64,000 nucleotides of DNA from Tragulus kanchil (GCA_022376925.1 JAIOJX010000025.1:94825608-94889607), one strand, 5' to 3'; positions 1 through 13,400 are shown, numbered from the stretch's first letter. The notes: a model not told the origin generated them from the sequence alone. Program-made: numbers and translations.

Positions 1-179
1 GTTTGACTTTTGAAGACACGGGGAATGGCCTAAGGAGTTTGTAAAGTCAAGACTTAAGGTCTCTATAGTTATTTGTGTCTTGAGTCTTTTCTTTCACTGC
101 ATTGAGAAAATAGAACGTTAGCTAATTGTCACCATTCCTTATGTTTACAGATTAAAACTAAGCTTTTTTTTTTCAATTT

Positions 180-335
180 TTAATTCTTTCTTTTAAAGAT
201 TTTACAGAGTTTTGTTGTTCACTGACATGTATGTTCCCAGATCATTCATATGCACATCCCTGGTCCCCACCCTCAATCCAGTTCCCCGCCTCCCACCCCC
301 CCCGACCATTGCCCCAAGTGATTGTAGGCACTCCT
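180..335 (-). mobile_element. Ruminant L1 3'-end fragment
   Basis: Antisense: acagagttttgttgttcactg, catccctggtccccac, a C-rich run and gaccattgccccaag. It is repeated at 1321-1476 by D1. Confidence 0.6.
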
Positions 336-916
336 ATTTAAAACTAAGCTCTTTTTATTTCCTGGGTGCCAGTCTGCAAGTGGTTTCCTACTCTTGCAGT
401 ATCCAAAATCGAATAGTGTCTTAATTGTAATAACAAGAGAGCAATTTGGGGGTACAGAAACAATTGCATATTATTTTGGTTTGAAGCAGTTCTACTATGA
501 TATACTCAGGTGTGGTTTTCTTATATGTATCCTGTTTTGGTGTTCCTAGAGCTTCTAGGAACTGTGGCTTGATACTTTCAGCTTTAGAAAATACTTGGCT
601 AGTATTTCTTCAAATATTGGAATCCTGGGAATGGACTGCCTTCATCTTTCCTTTTTCTCAGAATTTTGGTTAAGTCCTGACTGATTTGGTTGCACTCATC
701 AGAAAGCATTCTTCAAAGAGTTGCATTTTATATTTTTTCTCCTTCTACAGTTGTTCTTAGGAGGATAATTGGTTTGGACCAGCTACTCCACTATAGCCAG
801 AGAGAAACTTCTTCTTTTATTACTTTTTTTTTTTAGAATGAAAACTAAGTTTCTGGACGTTTCATATATCAAACCTATTTCCGAAGCTGTTATTCTCTTA
901 ATGAACCTTGTAGAAC

Positions 917-1043
917 AGGAAATGGCAAACCACTCCAGTATTCTTGTCTGAAAAATTCCATGGGCAGAGAAGTCAGGCAGGCTGCATACAGTCCATGGGT
1001 TGCAGAGTTGGACAGATTGACCACACACACACACACACACACA
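917..1043 (+). mobile_element. Bov-A fragment with CA repeat tail
   Basis: It has the ruminant Bov-A body (ggaaatggcaaaccactccagta, ttccatgggcagagaag, tacagtccatgggttgcag) ending in a (CA)n tract at 1022-1042. It lies in the part of D1 that is not duplicated. Confidence 0.85.
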
Positions 1044-2070
1044 ATATGAGCCTTGGGTAAGTGTTAGAAAGTATCCTTGGTGATTGAACATCAACTGGGG
1101 ATAGGGACAGGAGAAGCAATTGCTTCTGTCTGGTTAGTATAGTTTGACTTTTGAAGACACGGGGAATGGCCTAAGGAGTTTGTAAAGTCAAGACTTAAGG
1201 TCTCTATAGTTATTTGTGTCTTGAGTCTTTTCTTTCACTGCATTGAGAAAATAGAACGTTAGCTAATTGTCACCATTCCTTATGTTTACAGATTAAAACT
1301 AAGCTTTTTTTTTTCAATTTTTAATTCTTTCTTTTAAAGATTTTACAGAGTTTTGTTGTTCACTGACATGTATGTTCCCAGATCATTCATATGCACATCC
1401 CTGGTCCCCACCCTCAATCCAGTTCCCCGCCTCCCACCCCTCCAGACCATTGCCCCAAGTGATTGTAGGCACTCCTATTTAAAACTAAGCTCTTTTTATT
1501 TCCTGGGTGCCAGTCTGCAAGTGGTTTCCTACTCTTGCAGTATCCAAAATCGAATAGTGTCTTAATTGTAATAACAAGAGAGCAATTTGGGGGTACAGAA
1601 ACAATTGCATATTATTTTGGTTTGAAGCAGTTCTACTATGATATACTCAGGTGTGGTTTTCTTATATGTATCCTGTTTTGGTGTTCCTAGAGCTTCTAGG
1701 AACTGTGGCTTGATACTTTCAGCTTTAGAAAATACTTGGCTAGTATTTCTTCAAATATTGGAATCCTGGGAATGGACTGCCTTCATCTTTCCTTTTTCTC
1801 AGAATTTTGGTTAAGTCCTGACTGATTTGGTTGCACTCATCAGAAAGCATTCTTCAAAGAGTTGCATTTTATATTTTTTCTCCTTCTACAGTTGTTCTTA
1901 GGAGGATAATTGGTTTGGACCAGCTACTCCACTATAGCCAGAGAGAAACTTCTTCATTGATTACTTTGATTTTTCAGAATGAAAACTAAGTTTATGGAAG
2001 TTTCATATTTCAAACCTATTTCACAAGCTGTTAAGTTTGCCTTAAGATAAAATCCTTTAAAGGGGCTTTT

Positions 2071-2342
2071 AAAAAAAAAAAAATTTGGCCTCTCTTATTG
2101 GTGTATTTATTTATTTATTTTCATCAGTCTTTATTCTTTGGCCTGCATGGGCCTCCCAATTGCAGTGACCTCTCTTGCTGCAGAGCACTGGCTCTGGCAC
2201 CTGGGCCCTGGTGCGCTGACTTGTAATTGCACACACCAGTCCAGCCACTCTGTGGCACGTGGGATCTTCCTGAGCCAGGGATGGAACCGGTGCCCCTGGC
2301 ACTGCAAGGAGGACTCTCTACCCACTGGACTACCAGAGAAAT
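2071..2342 (-). mobile_element. tRNA-derived SINE, short class
   Basis: On the minus strand it starts with a tRNA-Glu-like head (TGGTAGTCCAGTGGGTA as A box region, GGTTCCATCCC as B box). It ends in an AATAAATA tail and A-run at the left. Flanks CCTTTAAAGGGGCTTTT (2054-2070) and CCTAAAGGGGCCTTTT (2343-2358) form an imperfect target-site duplication. Confidence 0.85.
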
Positions 2343-2713
2343 CCTAAAGGGGCCTTTTTTAACGTGTTAAATGAAATATTTTAAACCTCATTTTTAAATT
2401 TAATACTTACTTTTTGTTTTAAATTCTTAACTACTTTAACTATTAGTTTGATTTTCTCAATCATTTTTAGACATAATTCTAAACCTTCCTAGAATTTAGA
2501 TATGTTTGCCCATTAAGAAAATGATTTATCCTTCCAAACAATTTTGAAGTTTACCTTCTGGTTGCTCTTCATAGCAATGAGAGATGTAAAGTTAGGAGCT
2601 TTAAATTCATGGAAATCCCTCTTGTCCCTGACTGCCTGGCCACCCCCTTTTTAAAATAGCTATGTCATAGGCTGAAACAGAATTGGGATGATGGTGATCG
2701 TGTAGCTGGTTTT

Positions 2714-3042
2714 TTTTTTTTTTAAACATTTATTTATTCATTTATTTATTTTGGTGGGGGTGGGGAGGGAGAGGGGGTGGGCAGGCTACTTCCACTGGTC
2801 TTTCATTTGTCTAGTTTCATCCAGCTTTGTTCTTTGGCCCATGTGGGCCTCCCATCACGGTGGCATCTGTTGTCGCAGAGCACCGGCTCTGGGAGCATGC
2901 GCTCCAGAGCTCCGGCTCAGTAATTGGACACATCGGTCCAGCCGCTCTGCAGCACATGGGATCTTCCCAGGCCAGGGATCGAACCAGCGCCCCTTGCACT
3001 GCAAGGCGGTGTCCTTACCCACTGGACCACCAGGGGAGCCCA
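2714..3042 (-). mobile_element. tRNA-derived SINE, long class
   Basis: It has the same head as the short class (A box TGGTCCAGTGG, B box GGTTCGATCCC on the minus strand). The extra 3' part reads on the + strand as a G-rich block (2753-2785) plus a poly-T tail. Target-site duplication TGTAGCTGGTTTT / TGTAACTGGTTTT at 2701 and 3043. A 5' piece is repeated at 4060-4214 by D2. Confidence 0.88.
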
Positions 3043-3424
3043 TGTAACTGGTTTTTGATCTTGAATCATATTATGATATACTTTTTAAGTTGGTTCTAGC
3101 TCCCATTCATCTTTTTCCTGCTTCATGAGTTCTGAGTAATTTTCATACTCTTCCTATGTATTTGTTAGATGTTTAATTGATATCTGATTGGAGTTTATAT
3201 ATTCAGATCTCATCTGCCTCCCTAATATAGGTTCTGAGCTTGTTCTTATTGTTGTGGTATGGCCTCTTTATTGGAAATGGAGCTATTTATTGCAATGAAG
3301 TTTAAAATGGACTTGCTTAAAAACTTAAAAATATATTTAATTGAGTTGAATATAGCCAAAATATTTTTAATTAAGCATGTTATCAATGTAAAAATGACCG
3401 ATAAGGCATTTTACATTAAAACAT

Positions 3425-3740
3425 TTTGATTTCTAAAATTTTTAACAAATTGAGATATAATTAACATGGAATATTGTTAGTTTCAGGTGTACAACATAAT
3501 GACATAATATTTATACATACTGTGGAGTGATTACCACAATAAATCTAGTTAACATCCATCACACACAGAAGTCACACATGTTTTCTTCTTATCGTGAGGA
3601 CTTTTTAAGATCTCTCTTGGCAACTTTCAAAAATACAGTACGGTCTACAACATACAAATATACAATATGGTATTATTAGCTATAGTCACCATGCCACACA
3701 TGATATCCCCAGAATTTATTTTGTGGCTAGAAGTTTATGC
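3425..3740 (-). mobile_element. L1 3'-end fragment (antisense)
   Basis: It shows the L1 3' UTR pattern ttagtttcaggtgtacaac, ccacaataaatctagttaac, ggcaactttcaaaaatac and tagctatagtcaccatgcc. It ends about 90 bp before exon 2. D2 repeats it at 4598-4913. Confidence 0.75.
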
Positions 3741-3832
3741 CAAAAACAGATTTGTTTTAAGTGTCCTGTTAACTACTGTGTACAGTCTTATTTACCTGGA
3801 CGATCAACTTATTATTGCTTTTCCTTCTACAG

Positions 3833-4036
3833 AAAGGTGGAAATACTCAAGATGTCTTCCAATAGTTATGAGGTTTCTATCCCAATGCCAACAAGAAAAG
3901 CCAACGGCATCCCAGAGACAACCTCTAGTGACCGACAGGCGTTTCCTGAAGGAGCTGTGTTAAGTTTTCATAACATCTACTACCGAGTGAAAGTGAAGAC
4001 TGGTTTTCTACTTTGTCGGAAAACAGTAGAGAAAGT
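3833..4036 (+). pseudogene. ABCG2: Truncated duplicate of ABCG2 exon 2
   Basis: It matches the intact exon 1173 bp downstream from the acceptor through VEK, with ATG at 3852. At 4037 the sequence leaves the exon, reads a short unrelated stretch with an in-frame stop, then re-enters SINE sequence already seen near 2885. The donor and the last residues are missing. It is almost certainly the broken edge of a duplicated assembly segment, not an alternative first exon. Confidence 0.9.
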
Positions 4037-5005
4037 CATAATACTAATGTAATACTTTGGCTCTGGGAGCATGCGCCCAGAGCTCCGGCTCAGTAATTGG
4101 ACACATCGGTCCAGCCGCTCTGCAGCACATGGGATCTTCCCAGGCCAGGGATCGAACCAGCGCCCCTTGCACTGCAAGGCGGTGTCCTTACCCACTGGAC
4201 CACCAGGGGAGCCCATGTAACTGGTTTTTGATCTTGAATCATATTATGATATACTTTTTAAGTTGGTTCTAGCTCCCATTCATCTTTTTCCTGCTTCATG
4301 AGTTCTGAGTAATTTTCATACTCTTCCTATGTATTTGTTAGATGTTTAATTGATATCTGATTGGAGTTTATATATTCAGATCTCATCTGCCTCCCTAATA
4401 TAGGTTCTGAGCTTGTTCTTATTGTTGTGGTATGGCCTCTTTATTGGAAATGGAGCTATTTATTGCAATGAAGTTTAAAATGGACTTGCTTAAAAACTTA
4501 AAAATATATTTAATTGAGTTGAATATAGCCAAAATATTTTTAATTAAGCATGTTATCAATGTAAAAATGACCGATAAGGCATTTTACATTAAAACATTTT
4601 GATTTCTAAAATTTTTAACAAATTGAGATATAATTAACATGGAATATTGTTAGTTTCAGGTGTACAACATAATGACATAATATTTATACATACTGTGGAG
4701 TGATTACCACAATAAATCTAGTTAACATCCATCACACACAGAAGTCACACATGTTTTCTTCTTATCGTGAGGACTTTTTAAGATCTCTCTTGGCAACTTT
4801 CAAAAATACAGTACGGTCTACAACATACAAATATACAATATGGTATTATTAGCTATAGTCACCATGCCACACATGATATCCCCAGAATTTATTTTGTGGC
4901 TAGAAGTTTATGCCAAAAACAGATTTGTTTTAAGTGTCCTGTTAACTACTGTGTACAGTCTTATTTACCTGGACGATCAACTTATTATTGCTTTTCCTTC
5001 TACAG

Positions 5006-5227
5006 AAAGGTGGAAATACTCAAGATGTCTTCCAATAGTTATGAGGTTTCTATCCCAATGCCAACAAGAAAAGCCAACGGCATCCCAGAGACAACCTCTA
5101 GTGACCGACAGGCGTTTCCTGAAGGAGCTGTGTTAAGTTTTCATAACATCTACTACCGAGTGAAAGTGAAGACTGGTTTTCTACTTTGTCGGAAAACAGT
5201 AGAGAAAGAAATACTAAGTAATATCAA
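5006..5227 (+). CDS. ABCG2: ABCG2 exon 2 (first coding exon), intact copy
   Basis: The acceptor is ttctacag ending at 5005 and the donor is gtatgtgc at 5228. ATG is at 5025, after 19 nt of 5' UTR. It encodes residues 1-67 plus two bases of N68: the cytoplasmic N-terminus and the first strands of the nucleotide-binding domain ([15 protein letters not shown], then VEKEILSNI). It is one of a duplicated pair. This copy is chosen because it runs through to the ABCG2-type donor, whereas the copy at 3833 breaks before the exon end. The N-terminal 35 residues differ clearly from human, as expected for this variable segment. Confidence 0.95.
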
Positions 5228-8200
5228 GTATGTGCATGAACTTTCATTTAAATAGGTTCGTTGACGTGCAGTGAAATTGGCAGGTTTTGCTTATTGCACA
5301 TAACGGTGTACAAGTCTATACAGATATGTAGACACGTATGTTCATTTCATTTGACTAAACTAGCAATGAAAGTGTTGGGTCACATACTAGATATATGTAA
5401 ATACAAGACATCTATCACTTAGCTTAGGTTATACAGTCGAAGCTCACAGTGATAAGAGAAATTAGGATCCAAGTTAATATTTAATTATATTTTAGGATCC
5501 AAATCAATATAAAACTATGATTCTTCATTCTCTTCACCCAGTAACTAATGCATGAAATGGTGGTGGAGTTGGCAATAGAGTAGAGAGAGAAATGAATACT
5601 CAATAGAATCTACTGGGTCCCAGGTATCTTTTTCATATATTTCAGTCATTAGGGTTTTACTGCTTTTCTGAATTCTAGAAAATTGAGCTGGATTCTTCCC
5701 CTGTGTGGAGCAGAGGTGAACCTAGGTTTGCTTAGAGAGCATGGCCTATGTATTTTGTTGATTTTTTGTTTAATAGGGGAATAATTATTCCTAGATAAAT
5801 CAAGCAACTTTTTCTGGCCTTCCAAGACTGGAGGAGTGGTTTTATAAGAGCTGTTTGCCCAGGTATGGCTACAAACCAGTATGGAGTCAGATATTTCTCA
5901 CGACTTCATGGTACATTATATGTGACTATGGTCTTGTCTATTACTGACAGCCAACTTCTTCCAGAGGGCTAGAAAATGACAGATGAGGGAGAAAAATTGT
6001 AGATGTGGGTGGAGAGGAAAGATTGGGGATCTGAGATTGATTAGGTTGCCAGAAGGCCAGGTGTCATATAGAATTAAATAGACTTTTCTCCATGCAATAA
6101 CACAGACTGTAATACCTTCTTATACTGAGAAACCCTGAGTCGTGTTGAGAAACCCTGAGAATAAGGAGAAAAATAGTAGATGAAAAGCTTTTATCTTTTG
6201 CTCCATACCCAGATTAGAATTGACTGACCTTTCTGTAAAGCTGTCTTTTTTTCCTGAAGCATAATGATCAAGAAAAATGCTGATCACTTCAGATTTTATG
6301 CTGTTAAGTGGAAGGTAACAAATGCTTTGAGTATGTACAGGTTGAATAAATTTAAAAGATACATTGCTCTCAGGTACATTTACCTTGCTTATGCTTTAAA
6401 GCTAGTAAATTAGTAACTTGATACACTAAAAGCATCATCTGCTCAAGGCTACATGATGTTTTTAGGATTCAGTGGTGTGCATTTCAGCAATAGATGAGTT
6501 CATCCTTACGTGCATTCCTAGGTTCATAAAAACTCAGTCAAATGTTGTAATCCTTTAAAATATTACAGTTAAAAAGATACCAGGTTTGTTTTTTTCCCCT
6601 CTTGCTTACCCACACTACTGGTTTAGGCAGTAGTGTTTCTCATCTTTCCCCATTTACTGGCTTTAACTAAAGAGAATTCCTGGGATGGGGAAAGGGTGCT
6701 GTCATTTTTCTCATTTTTGGATTCATGTTTGATAGCACCATCAGCATTCAAAATAGTAACTGTGTTCCAGAAAAGCTGATGATAATATTGATTTTTTTCT
6801 TCTTTGGACATTTTATAATCTCACTTGTAGAATAATTGTAGACTCTCATTTCCCTCTCTGGAAGAAGAAACTAAAATCAAATCTGACTATAAGAATTCAA
6901 AAAGGTCTGATTTTTACTTCTGTATAAAAATCTTCCTGCTTAGCTTGTCTCTATACCCAGTACTTGAACCTTTTTCTCACCAAAGCTGAAGATTTGTAGA
7001 AAAAATGATTCATTTCAGTAGATGTGTGGCTATCATATCATCTTCAGGGAAATTCTTTTGGGAATTTCTATAATTAATCATTTATTGTGAGAAAATTTCA
7101 ATTTAATAATTGAAATAAGTCTTAAGATAATTGAATAATTGATAATTTCAAGGTTTGTGGGAATATAACCCCTTCACCCAGATTCCCAGCTGTGAATATT
7201 TCACTGCATTTTTTCATCACCTTGTTTATTTTTATACGATTGTCATTACTATTTTTCTAATACATTTGAGAACAAACTCCCTGTATGATGTTCCAGTATT
7301 CCTAACTCCTCTAGTGCATATTTTCTAGAAATAGTGACCCTGTCTTAGATATTAGCACTGATCATTGTCTGGGATAACTCAGGGGAAATATAACCTTGTA
7401 AGTGTAATGGTGGGTCCAAATGGACCTTGGTCAACCATGCTCTTCACATGATTGACTGACCACCACATCATGTCTCTTCAGTTTTATCCAAGCTGGTTTA
7501 TTTCTGTCCCACCCCTTAATCTTGGTCATCAGATCATGTTGAGATCTCCCAGCCTTCTTTACCATAATGTCACCATTTTCCCCTTTGTAACTGATAAATA
7601 TTTCGAGGGAAGGCATTGTGACATTATTCCAAAATTCTATTTCTCATATAACTTCAACCCAGCAGCTCTAGTCCCCATTGATGACCACTGCCTCAATCAG
7701 TAAGGACAATCTGATTTGGTAGTTAATTATTCAATATTTAGCTAAATGTGATTTATGTTTTCATCCATCTCTTCTGTATATATTAGTTTGTATTCTAATG
7801 AAAGGAAGACCTTTATCACTTCTGTATTTGTTTATTTATATACGTATAGACCCATGGGTTTATATTTTATTCAATAGCATTCAATAGTAGTGCATTATTG
7901 TCATTATTCAAATTGATACTCCTGTTTTCCTGATTTGGTCAGTGAGATACTTTCAAGGTAGGTTCTATATATTTTTTTAAATTCATTCTTTGGATCCGTA
8001 GTCAGGTGGGTTGTCCATTGTGCCATTGCCCTCCCTTTAATTCATTCTTTTGACATAGTCTCATTCTTGGAATATTTTGTTGGTATAGCAAGAGGTTTCA
8101 GACTCAATGTGTACTTAGCCTGCATCAAACCTGAAATCAGCTGATGTTCTTTTTTATGGAGGATAGAAGTAATTACACACCAAGATCTGGGTGCTTGGAA

Positions 8201-10366
8201 TGCTGATTGCTATTAGGATATTATATTTTGGGTTCTTAGTGCCTGTATGTTTTGCATGTGTACATTAGTATAGTAATTACACACAGTGTGAATATTTCAC
8301 TGCATTTTTTCATCACCTTGTTTATTTTTATACGATTGTCATTACTATTTTTCTAATACATTTGAGAACAAACTCCCTGTATGATGTTCCAGTATTCCTA
8401 ACTCCTCTAGTGCATATTTTCTAGAAATAGTGACCCTGTCTTAGATATTAGCACTGATCATTGTCTGGGATAACTCAGGAAATATAACCTTGTAAGTGTA
8501 ATGGTGGGTCCAAATGGACCTTGGTCAACCATGCTCTTCACATGATTGACTGACCACCACATCATGTCTCTTCAGTTTTATCCAAGCTGGTTTATTTCTG
8601 TCCCACCCCTTAATCTTGGTCATCAGATCATGTTGAGATCTCCCAGCCTTCTTTACCATAATGTCACCATTTTCCCCTTTGTAACTGATAAATATTTCGA
8701 GGGAAGGCATTGTGACATTATTCCAAAATTCTATTTCTCATATAACTTCAACCCAGCAGCTCTAGTCCCCATTGATGACCACTGCCTCAATCAGTAAGGA
8801 CAATCTGATTTGGTAGTTAATTATTCAATATTTAGCTAAATGTGATTTATGTTTTCATCCATCTCTTCTGTATATATTAGTTTGTATTCTAATGAAAGGA
8901 AGACCTTTATCACTTCTGTATTTGTTTATTTATATACGTATAGACCCATGGGTTTATATTTTATTCAATAGCATTCAATAGTAGTGCATTATTGTCATTA
9001 TTCAAATTGATACTCCTGTTTTCCTGATTTGGTCAGTGAGATACTTTCAAGGTAGGTTCTATATATTTTTTTAAATTCATTCTTTGGATCCGTAGTCAGG
9101 TGGGTTGTCCATTGTGCCATTGCCCTCCCTTTAATTCATTCTTTTGACATAGTCTCATTCTTGGAATATTTTGTTGGTATAGCAAGAGGTTTCAGACTCA
9201 ATGTGTACTTAGCCTGCATCAAACCTGAAATCAGCTGATGTTCTTTTTTATGGAGGATAGAAGTAATTACACACCAAGATCTGGGTGCTTGGAATGCTGA
9301 TTGCTATTAGGATATTATAGCTTTTAGGCTTCTTAGTGAACAGACCTAGGGAGCATATGTTTGTTTTAATATATGTACATGTGTACTTATACATATATCT
9401 AAAATTTCTATTATTTGTGTATGTAGATTAAAACCTATGACTTCTCCTTACTACATCCTCCAATTTATATCTAATACTCAAAGGTTCTTTCCTCATGTCC
9501 ATGTTTATAAAACATCATCTCAAAATGTGAAAAGCTTGTTTCTTATTGTCCTTAAGTTACCTATCGGTTTGCTCAATCAGACTTCTTATTCTTCATTATA
9601 AGGTGACTCTTGCCCCTTCACCTGTCTCCCCTCTTCCTCCCACCTCCCTTTGCAGCTTATGTTCTTCAGTGCTGGCATTGCTGCACATATACCCACTTTC
9701 ATTACCTTCATACTGAGAAAGGAAGTATAAGTCTAATAGCAATGAGTGATATACTTGAACATCAAATAATATATAGGGAATGTAACTAAGTTTTTTTCCA
9801 GTCAAACTATTCCTATTGTTCATAAGCTTTTCCTGCCTCTTTTTTAAAAAAAATATGTATATTTGGCTGTTATGGGTCTTAGTTGCATTATGCAGGATCT
9901 TTTGTTGCAATACATGGGCTTCTGCAGTTGTGGTGCACAGGCTTAGTTGTCTTGCAGCGTGCAGGATCTTAGTTCCCCAATCAGGGATTGAACTCATCTC
10001 CCTTGCATTGCAAGGCAGATTCTTAACTACTGGGCCATCAGGCAGGTCCCTTTCCTATTTCTTGACATTTATTTTTATTGAAAATATTTCTTTTGGTTTT
10101 CATATAAGAAATTGTCATTTATGGAAATGTTGAGACTCATTTATTCAACAAATGTCCAATATCTACTAGGTGTGAGATGCTGGTGACAGACATGTCCTCT
10201 GTCCTTAGAAACCTTCTAGTCTGATGGGGGACTCAGACAGATAGAGCCCCGCACTGTGTCATTCTACTGTGATATAAGGGTTAGGAGACACTGTGGACAT
10301 TTCTAACTCTAAATCAGAGGTTCAGAGGTATGGGAGAGAGAACATGAAGATTGTATGTGTGCATGC

Positions 10367-10408
<42 letters not shown>

Positions 10409-13400
10409 GGCATGGTAAGGTAGGGTAGAGAAAGGCCATGTTCCAGAGAGTGGAAATGGCATTGACTACAACCCAAGCCCAAAGGATTCATCATTATCCA
10501 GTAAAAAGTAATACATGTGATATGAATCTTTTAGCCAGGTTTCATTTCATGTATTCAGTATTCAGTGATCTACCCATTGTAGACCTGTTGGCAAGGTTTT
10601 ACAGTATAGTGAGGGGTATTACACTGCATGGGATACTGTAAAATAGTACTTGAGGGTGGGGCATTGATTCTGAGGGATGATAGTAGGGCAGAGGGTAGGG
10701 TGGGTAAACAAGGGAATTATAGACCATAGAGTACTTTATGGGCCATCTGTCTATGTTGCAATTACTCATCTCTGTTGTTGTAGCATGAAAGCAACCATAG
10801 ATAATATGTAAATGAATAATTGTAACTGTTCCACTAACATTTTGTCTATGGAAACAGAAAACAGGTGACCAGTTGTACCAGAATATAAATTCCACTCAGG
10901 CTAGGTATTTTATTTTCATCTCTGCCCACGTCCTAGAAGACTATCTTGTTACACCTGGTAGACACTGGATAATTGTGTTGAATGAATGAAGGGAATATTA
11001 ACCACTGCTCCAAACTGAAACTGTTGCAGTTGTGATTGTATGCTATTTTTGTTTTCTGTAATTCTAGGGCTTAGCACCAAAATAAGCCCAACTCAGAGCC
11101 CTGTAAAATTCTCTCTTAGAATGTTTATATTCAATTTAGGATTAATTATTTCAGATTGCTTGGTCTTGATTTGAGGAGATATTTTTAAAACCTGGAACAA
11201 TTTTCTGACAATAGTCCTTTTCCTTAATTTATTTATTTGGCTGCACTGATCTTAGTTGCAGTATGTGGGATCTAGTGCCCTGATCAGGGACTGAATTGGC
11301 CTCCTGCATTGAGAGCACAAAGTCTTAGCCACTGGACCACCAGAGAAGTCCCAACATTAAAGTCTTAATGAATAACAAGCTTATTCAGGTACATCAAGAG
11401 CTATCAATAAGTGCATCATGAAAGTTCACCCAACCATTAGCATGTCTTTTTACATCCATGGGGAAAGGTCACTGAAAGAATAAGATTCTTCTGCTTTATG
11501 GTTTGTTCTGGTTTACTTAACTCATTTTGTTTCATCTAATGAGCAAAGTGAAAGGTACCTGTCACTCTAGTGCCAGTGATTTCAGTTTTGACGATGCAAG
11601 CACAACAGTCAGTAAGTGCTGAGGTCCTCCTGATGGAAGCACTGGGGTACTTTGTAAAGTATATCACTCACAATTGTGTAATCAAAGAATTGGCTTCTGT
11701 GAAAATTATCTGGGGATAAAATAAACCTTCCAGTTGGAATAGATGCTGTTTTCTCTGTGGAAGAAGTTTTGACTTGGCTACTAGCTTCAGAGAGATTGAC
11801 CTTAGTCATCAAAGTTTTGAAAGGGTTTTGAAGACTTCTTATTTCATCATGTCTGTATAACTGTGGAGGCCTTGCCCTTAATTCTCCTTTCTCCCGTCAT
11901 CTTCCTTAAGCATTCTAGTGCTTACCTTTCAGATAAAATCCAAAGTATTTTCCCTCTTCTTGTGATTCAGAACTATTAACACTATGTTAATTTTTCCCTC
12001 CTTCCTCCTTTCTATGTGAATATTCACTACCCTCAAACATCTGTTTATTCTGTTTGGAACATGCTATGTGTAACCATGTCTGTATATCCTTGAAGGTTAT
12101 CTTCTATAGAAAGTGGCATCTACTTTTTTTTTTAATTGGAGAATAATTCCTTTACATTGTTGTAGTGGTCTCTGCCATACATCAACATGAATCAGTCATG
12201 ATTATATAACGTGTATATGTGTATATATATATATCCCCTCCCACCATTTCTAAACTGAGAATTTTCCGGTCTACCTACACTTTACAAGGAAGAAAATGAT
12301 ATATCTTGAGGGTGTATGTTTTACTTTTCTAATTTGATTAAGAATTTTCTGAGGGTTTAGAACTAGTGATATTTTCTTTTAACCCCTTGAGGTGCTTTAT
12401 TCCAGCCATTTTCTTTCAGGCATACTATTTCTTTGTCTGACTAGATTTAGACAATGAGCCATTAAACATTGATTATTGTATAGAACTTGACATGGTAGCA
12501 AGTCAGGTGATCTAGATTGTAGACAATGATGGGGAAAGGTCACTGAAAGAATAAGATTCTTCTGCTTTATGGTTTGTTCTGGTTTACTTAACTCATTTTG
12601 TTTCATCTAATGAGCAAAGTGAAAGGTACCTGTCACTCTAGTGCCAGTGATTTCAGTTTTGACGATGCAAGCACAACAGTCAGTAAGTGCTGAGGTCCTC
12701 CTGATGGAAGCACTGGGGTACTTTGTAAAGTATATCACTCACAATTGTGTAATCAAAGAATTGGCTTCTGTGAAAATTATCTGGGGATAAAATAAACCTT
12801 CCAGTTGGAATAGATGCTGTTTTCTCTGTGGAAGAAGTTTTGACTTGGCTACTAGCTTCAGAGAGATTGACCTTAGTCATCAAAGTTTTGAAAGGGTTTT
12901 GAAGACTTCTTATTTCATCATGTCTGTATAACTGTGGAGGCCTTGCCCTTAATTCTCCTTTCTCCCGTCATCTTCCTTAAGCATTCTAGTGCTTACCTTT
13001 CAGATAAAATCCAAAGTATTTTCCCTCTTCTTGTGATTCAGAACTATTAACACTATGTTAATTTTTCCCTCCTTCCTCCTTTCTATGTGAATATTCACTA
13101 CCCTCAAACATCTGTTTATTCTGTTTGGAACATGCTATGTGTAACCATGTCTGTATATCCTTGAAGGTTATCTTCTATAGAAAGTGGCATCTACTTTTTT
13201 TTTTAATTGGAGAATAATTCCTTTACATTGTTGTAGTGGTCTCTGCCATACATCAACATGAATCAGTCATGATTATATAACGTGTATATGTGTATATATA
13301 TATATCCCCTCCCACCATTTCTAAACTGAGAATTTTCCGGTCTACCTACACTTTACAAGGAAGAAAATGATATATCTTGAGGGTGTATGTTTTACTTTTC

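Larger units (their letters stand above)
1..1956. repeat. Tandem duplication D1, unit 1141 bp
   Basis: Bases 1-815 recur at 1142-1956 almost unchanged; one difference is a C-run near 297 versus CCTCCAG near 1437. From 816 to 892 the first copy is a degraded version of 1957-2034, with many point differences. It then carries a Bov-A piece and about 100 bp found nowhere else before restarting. The left edge coincides with the window start, so the true left limit is unknown. Confidence 0.9.
2885..5209. repeat. Tandem duplication D2, unit about 1173 bp (contains exon 2)
   Basis: 2885-4036 recurs at 4060-5209. The segment covers most of a long-class SINE, an L1 3' fragment and exon 2. The junction 4037-4059 is a short stretch unlike either flank. 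Confidence 0.92.

Noticed and set aside
1021..1043. CRISPR-like short repeats
   Set aside because: These are CA and GT microsatellites without spacers, and the sequence is a vertebrate genome.
1..2034. Long terminal repeats of a retrovirus-like element (1.1-kb direct repeats)
   Set aside because: The repeats are directly adjacent with no internal region, no polypurine tract or primer site, and no viral gene remnants. The same pattern recurs over unrelated sequence.
2827..3099. Open frames of 60-150 codons over SINEs (for example at 2751-3047, 17510-17851, 21556-21975, 41674-42087, 57340-57690)
   Set aside because: The same peptide words recur at every SINE copy on both strands. They are CpG-rich SINE sequence read by chance, with no splice or protein-family support.
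1..3832. ABCG2 promoter or exon 1
   Set aside because: No CpG island or splice-donor-flanked 5' UTR exon is visible. In other mammals exon 1 lies many kilobases upstream of exon 2, so it is probably outside the window.
3667..3963. 98-codon open frame upstream of and into exon 2, present twice
   Set aside because: It starts in an L1 3' fragment and runs through the exon 2 acceptor in the wrong frame. It is duplicated only because the segment is.
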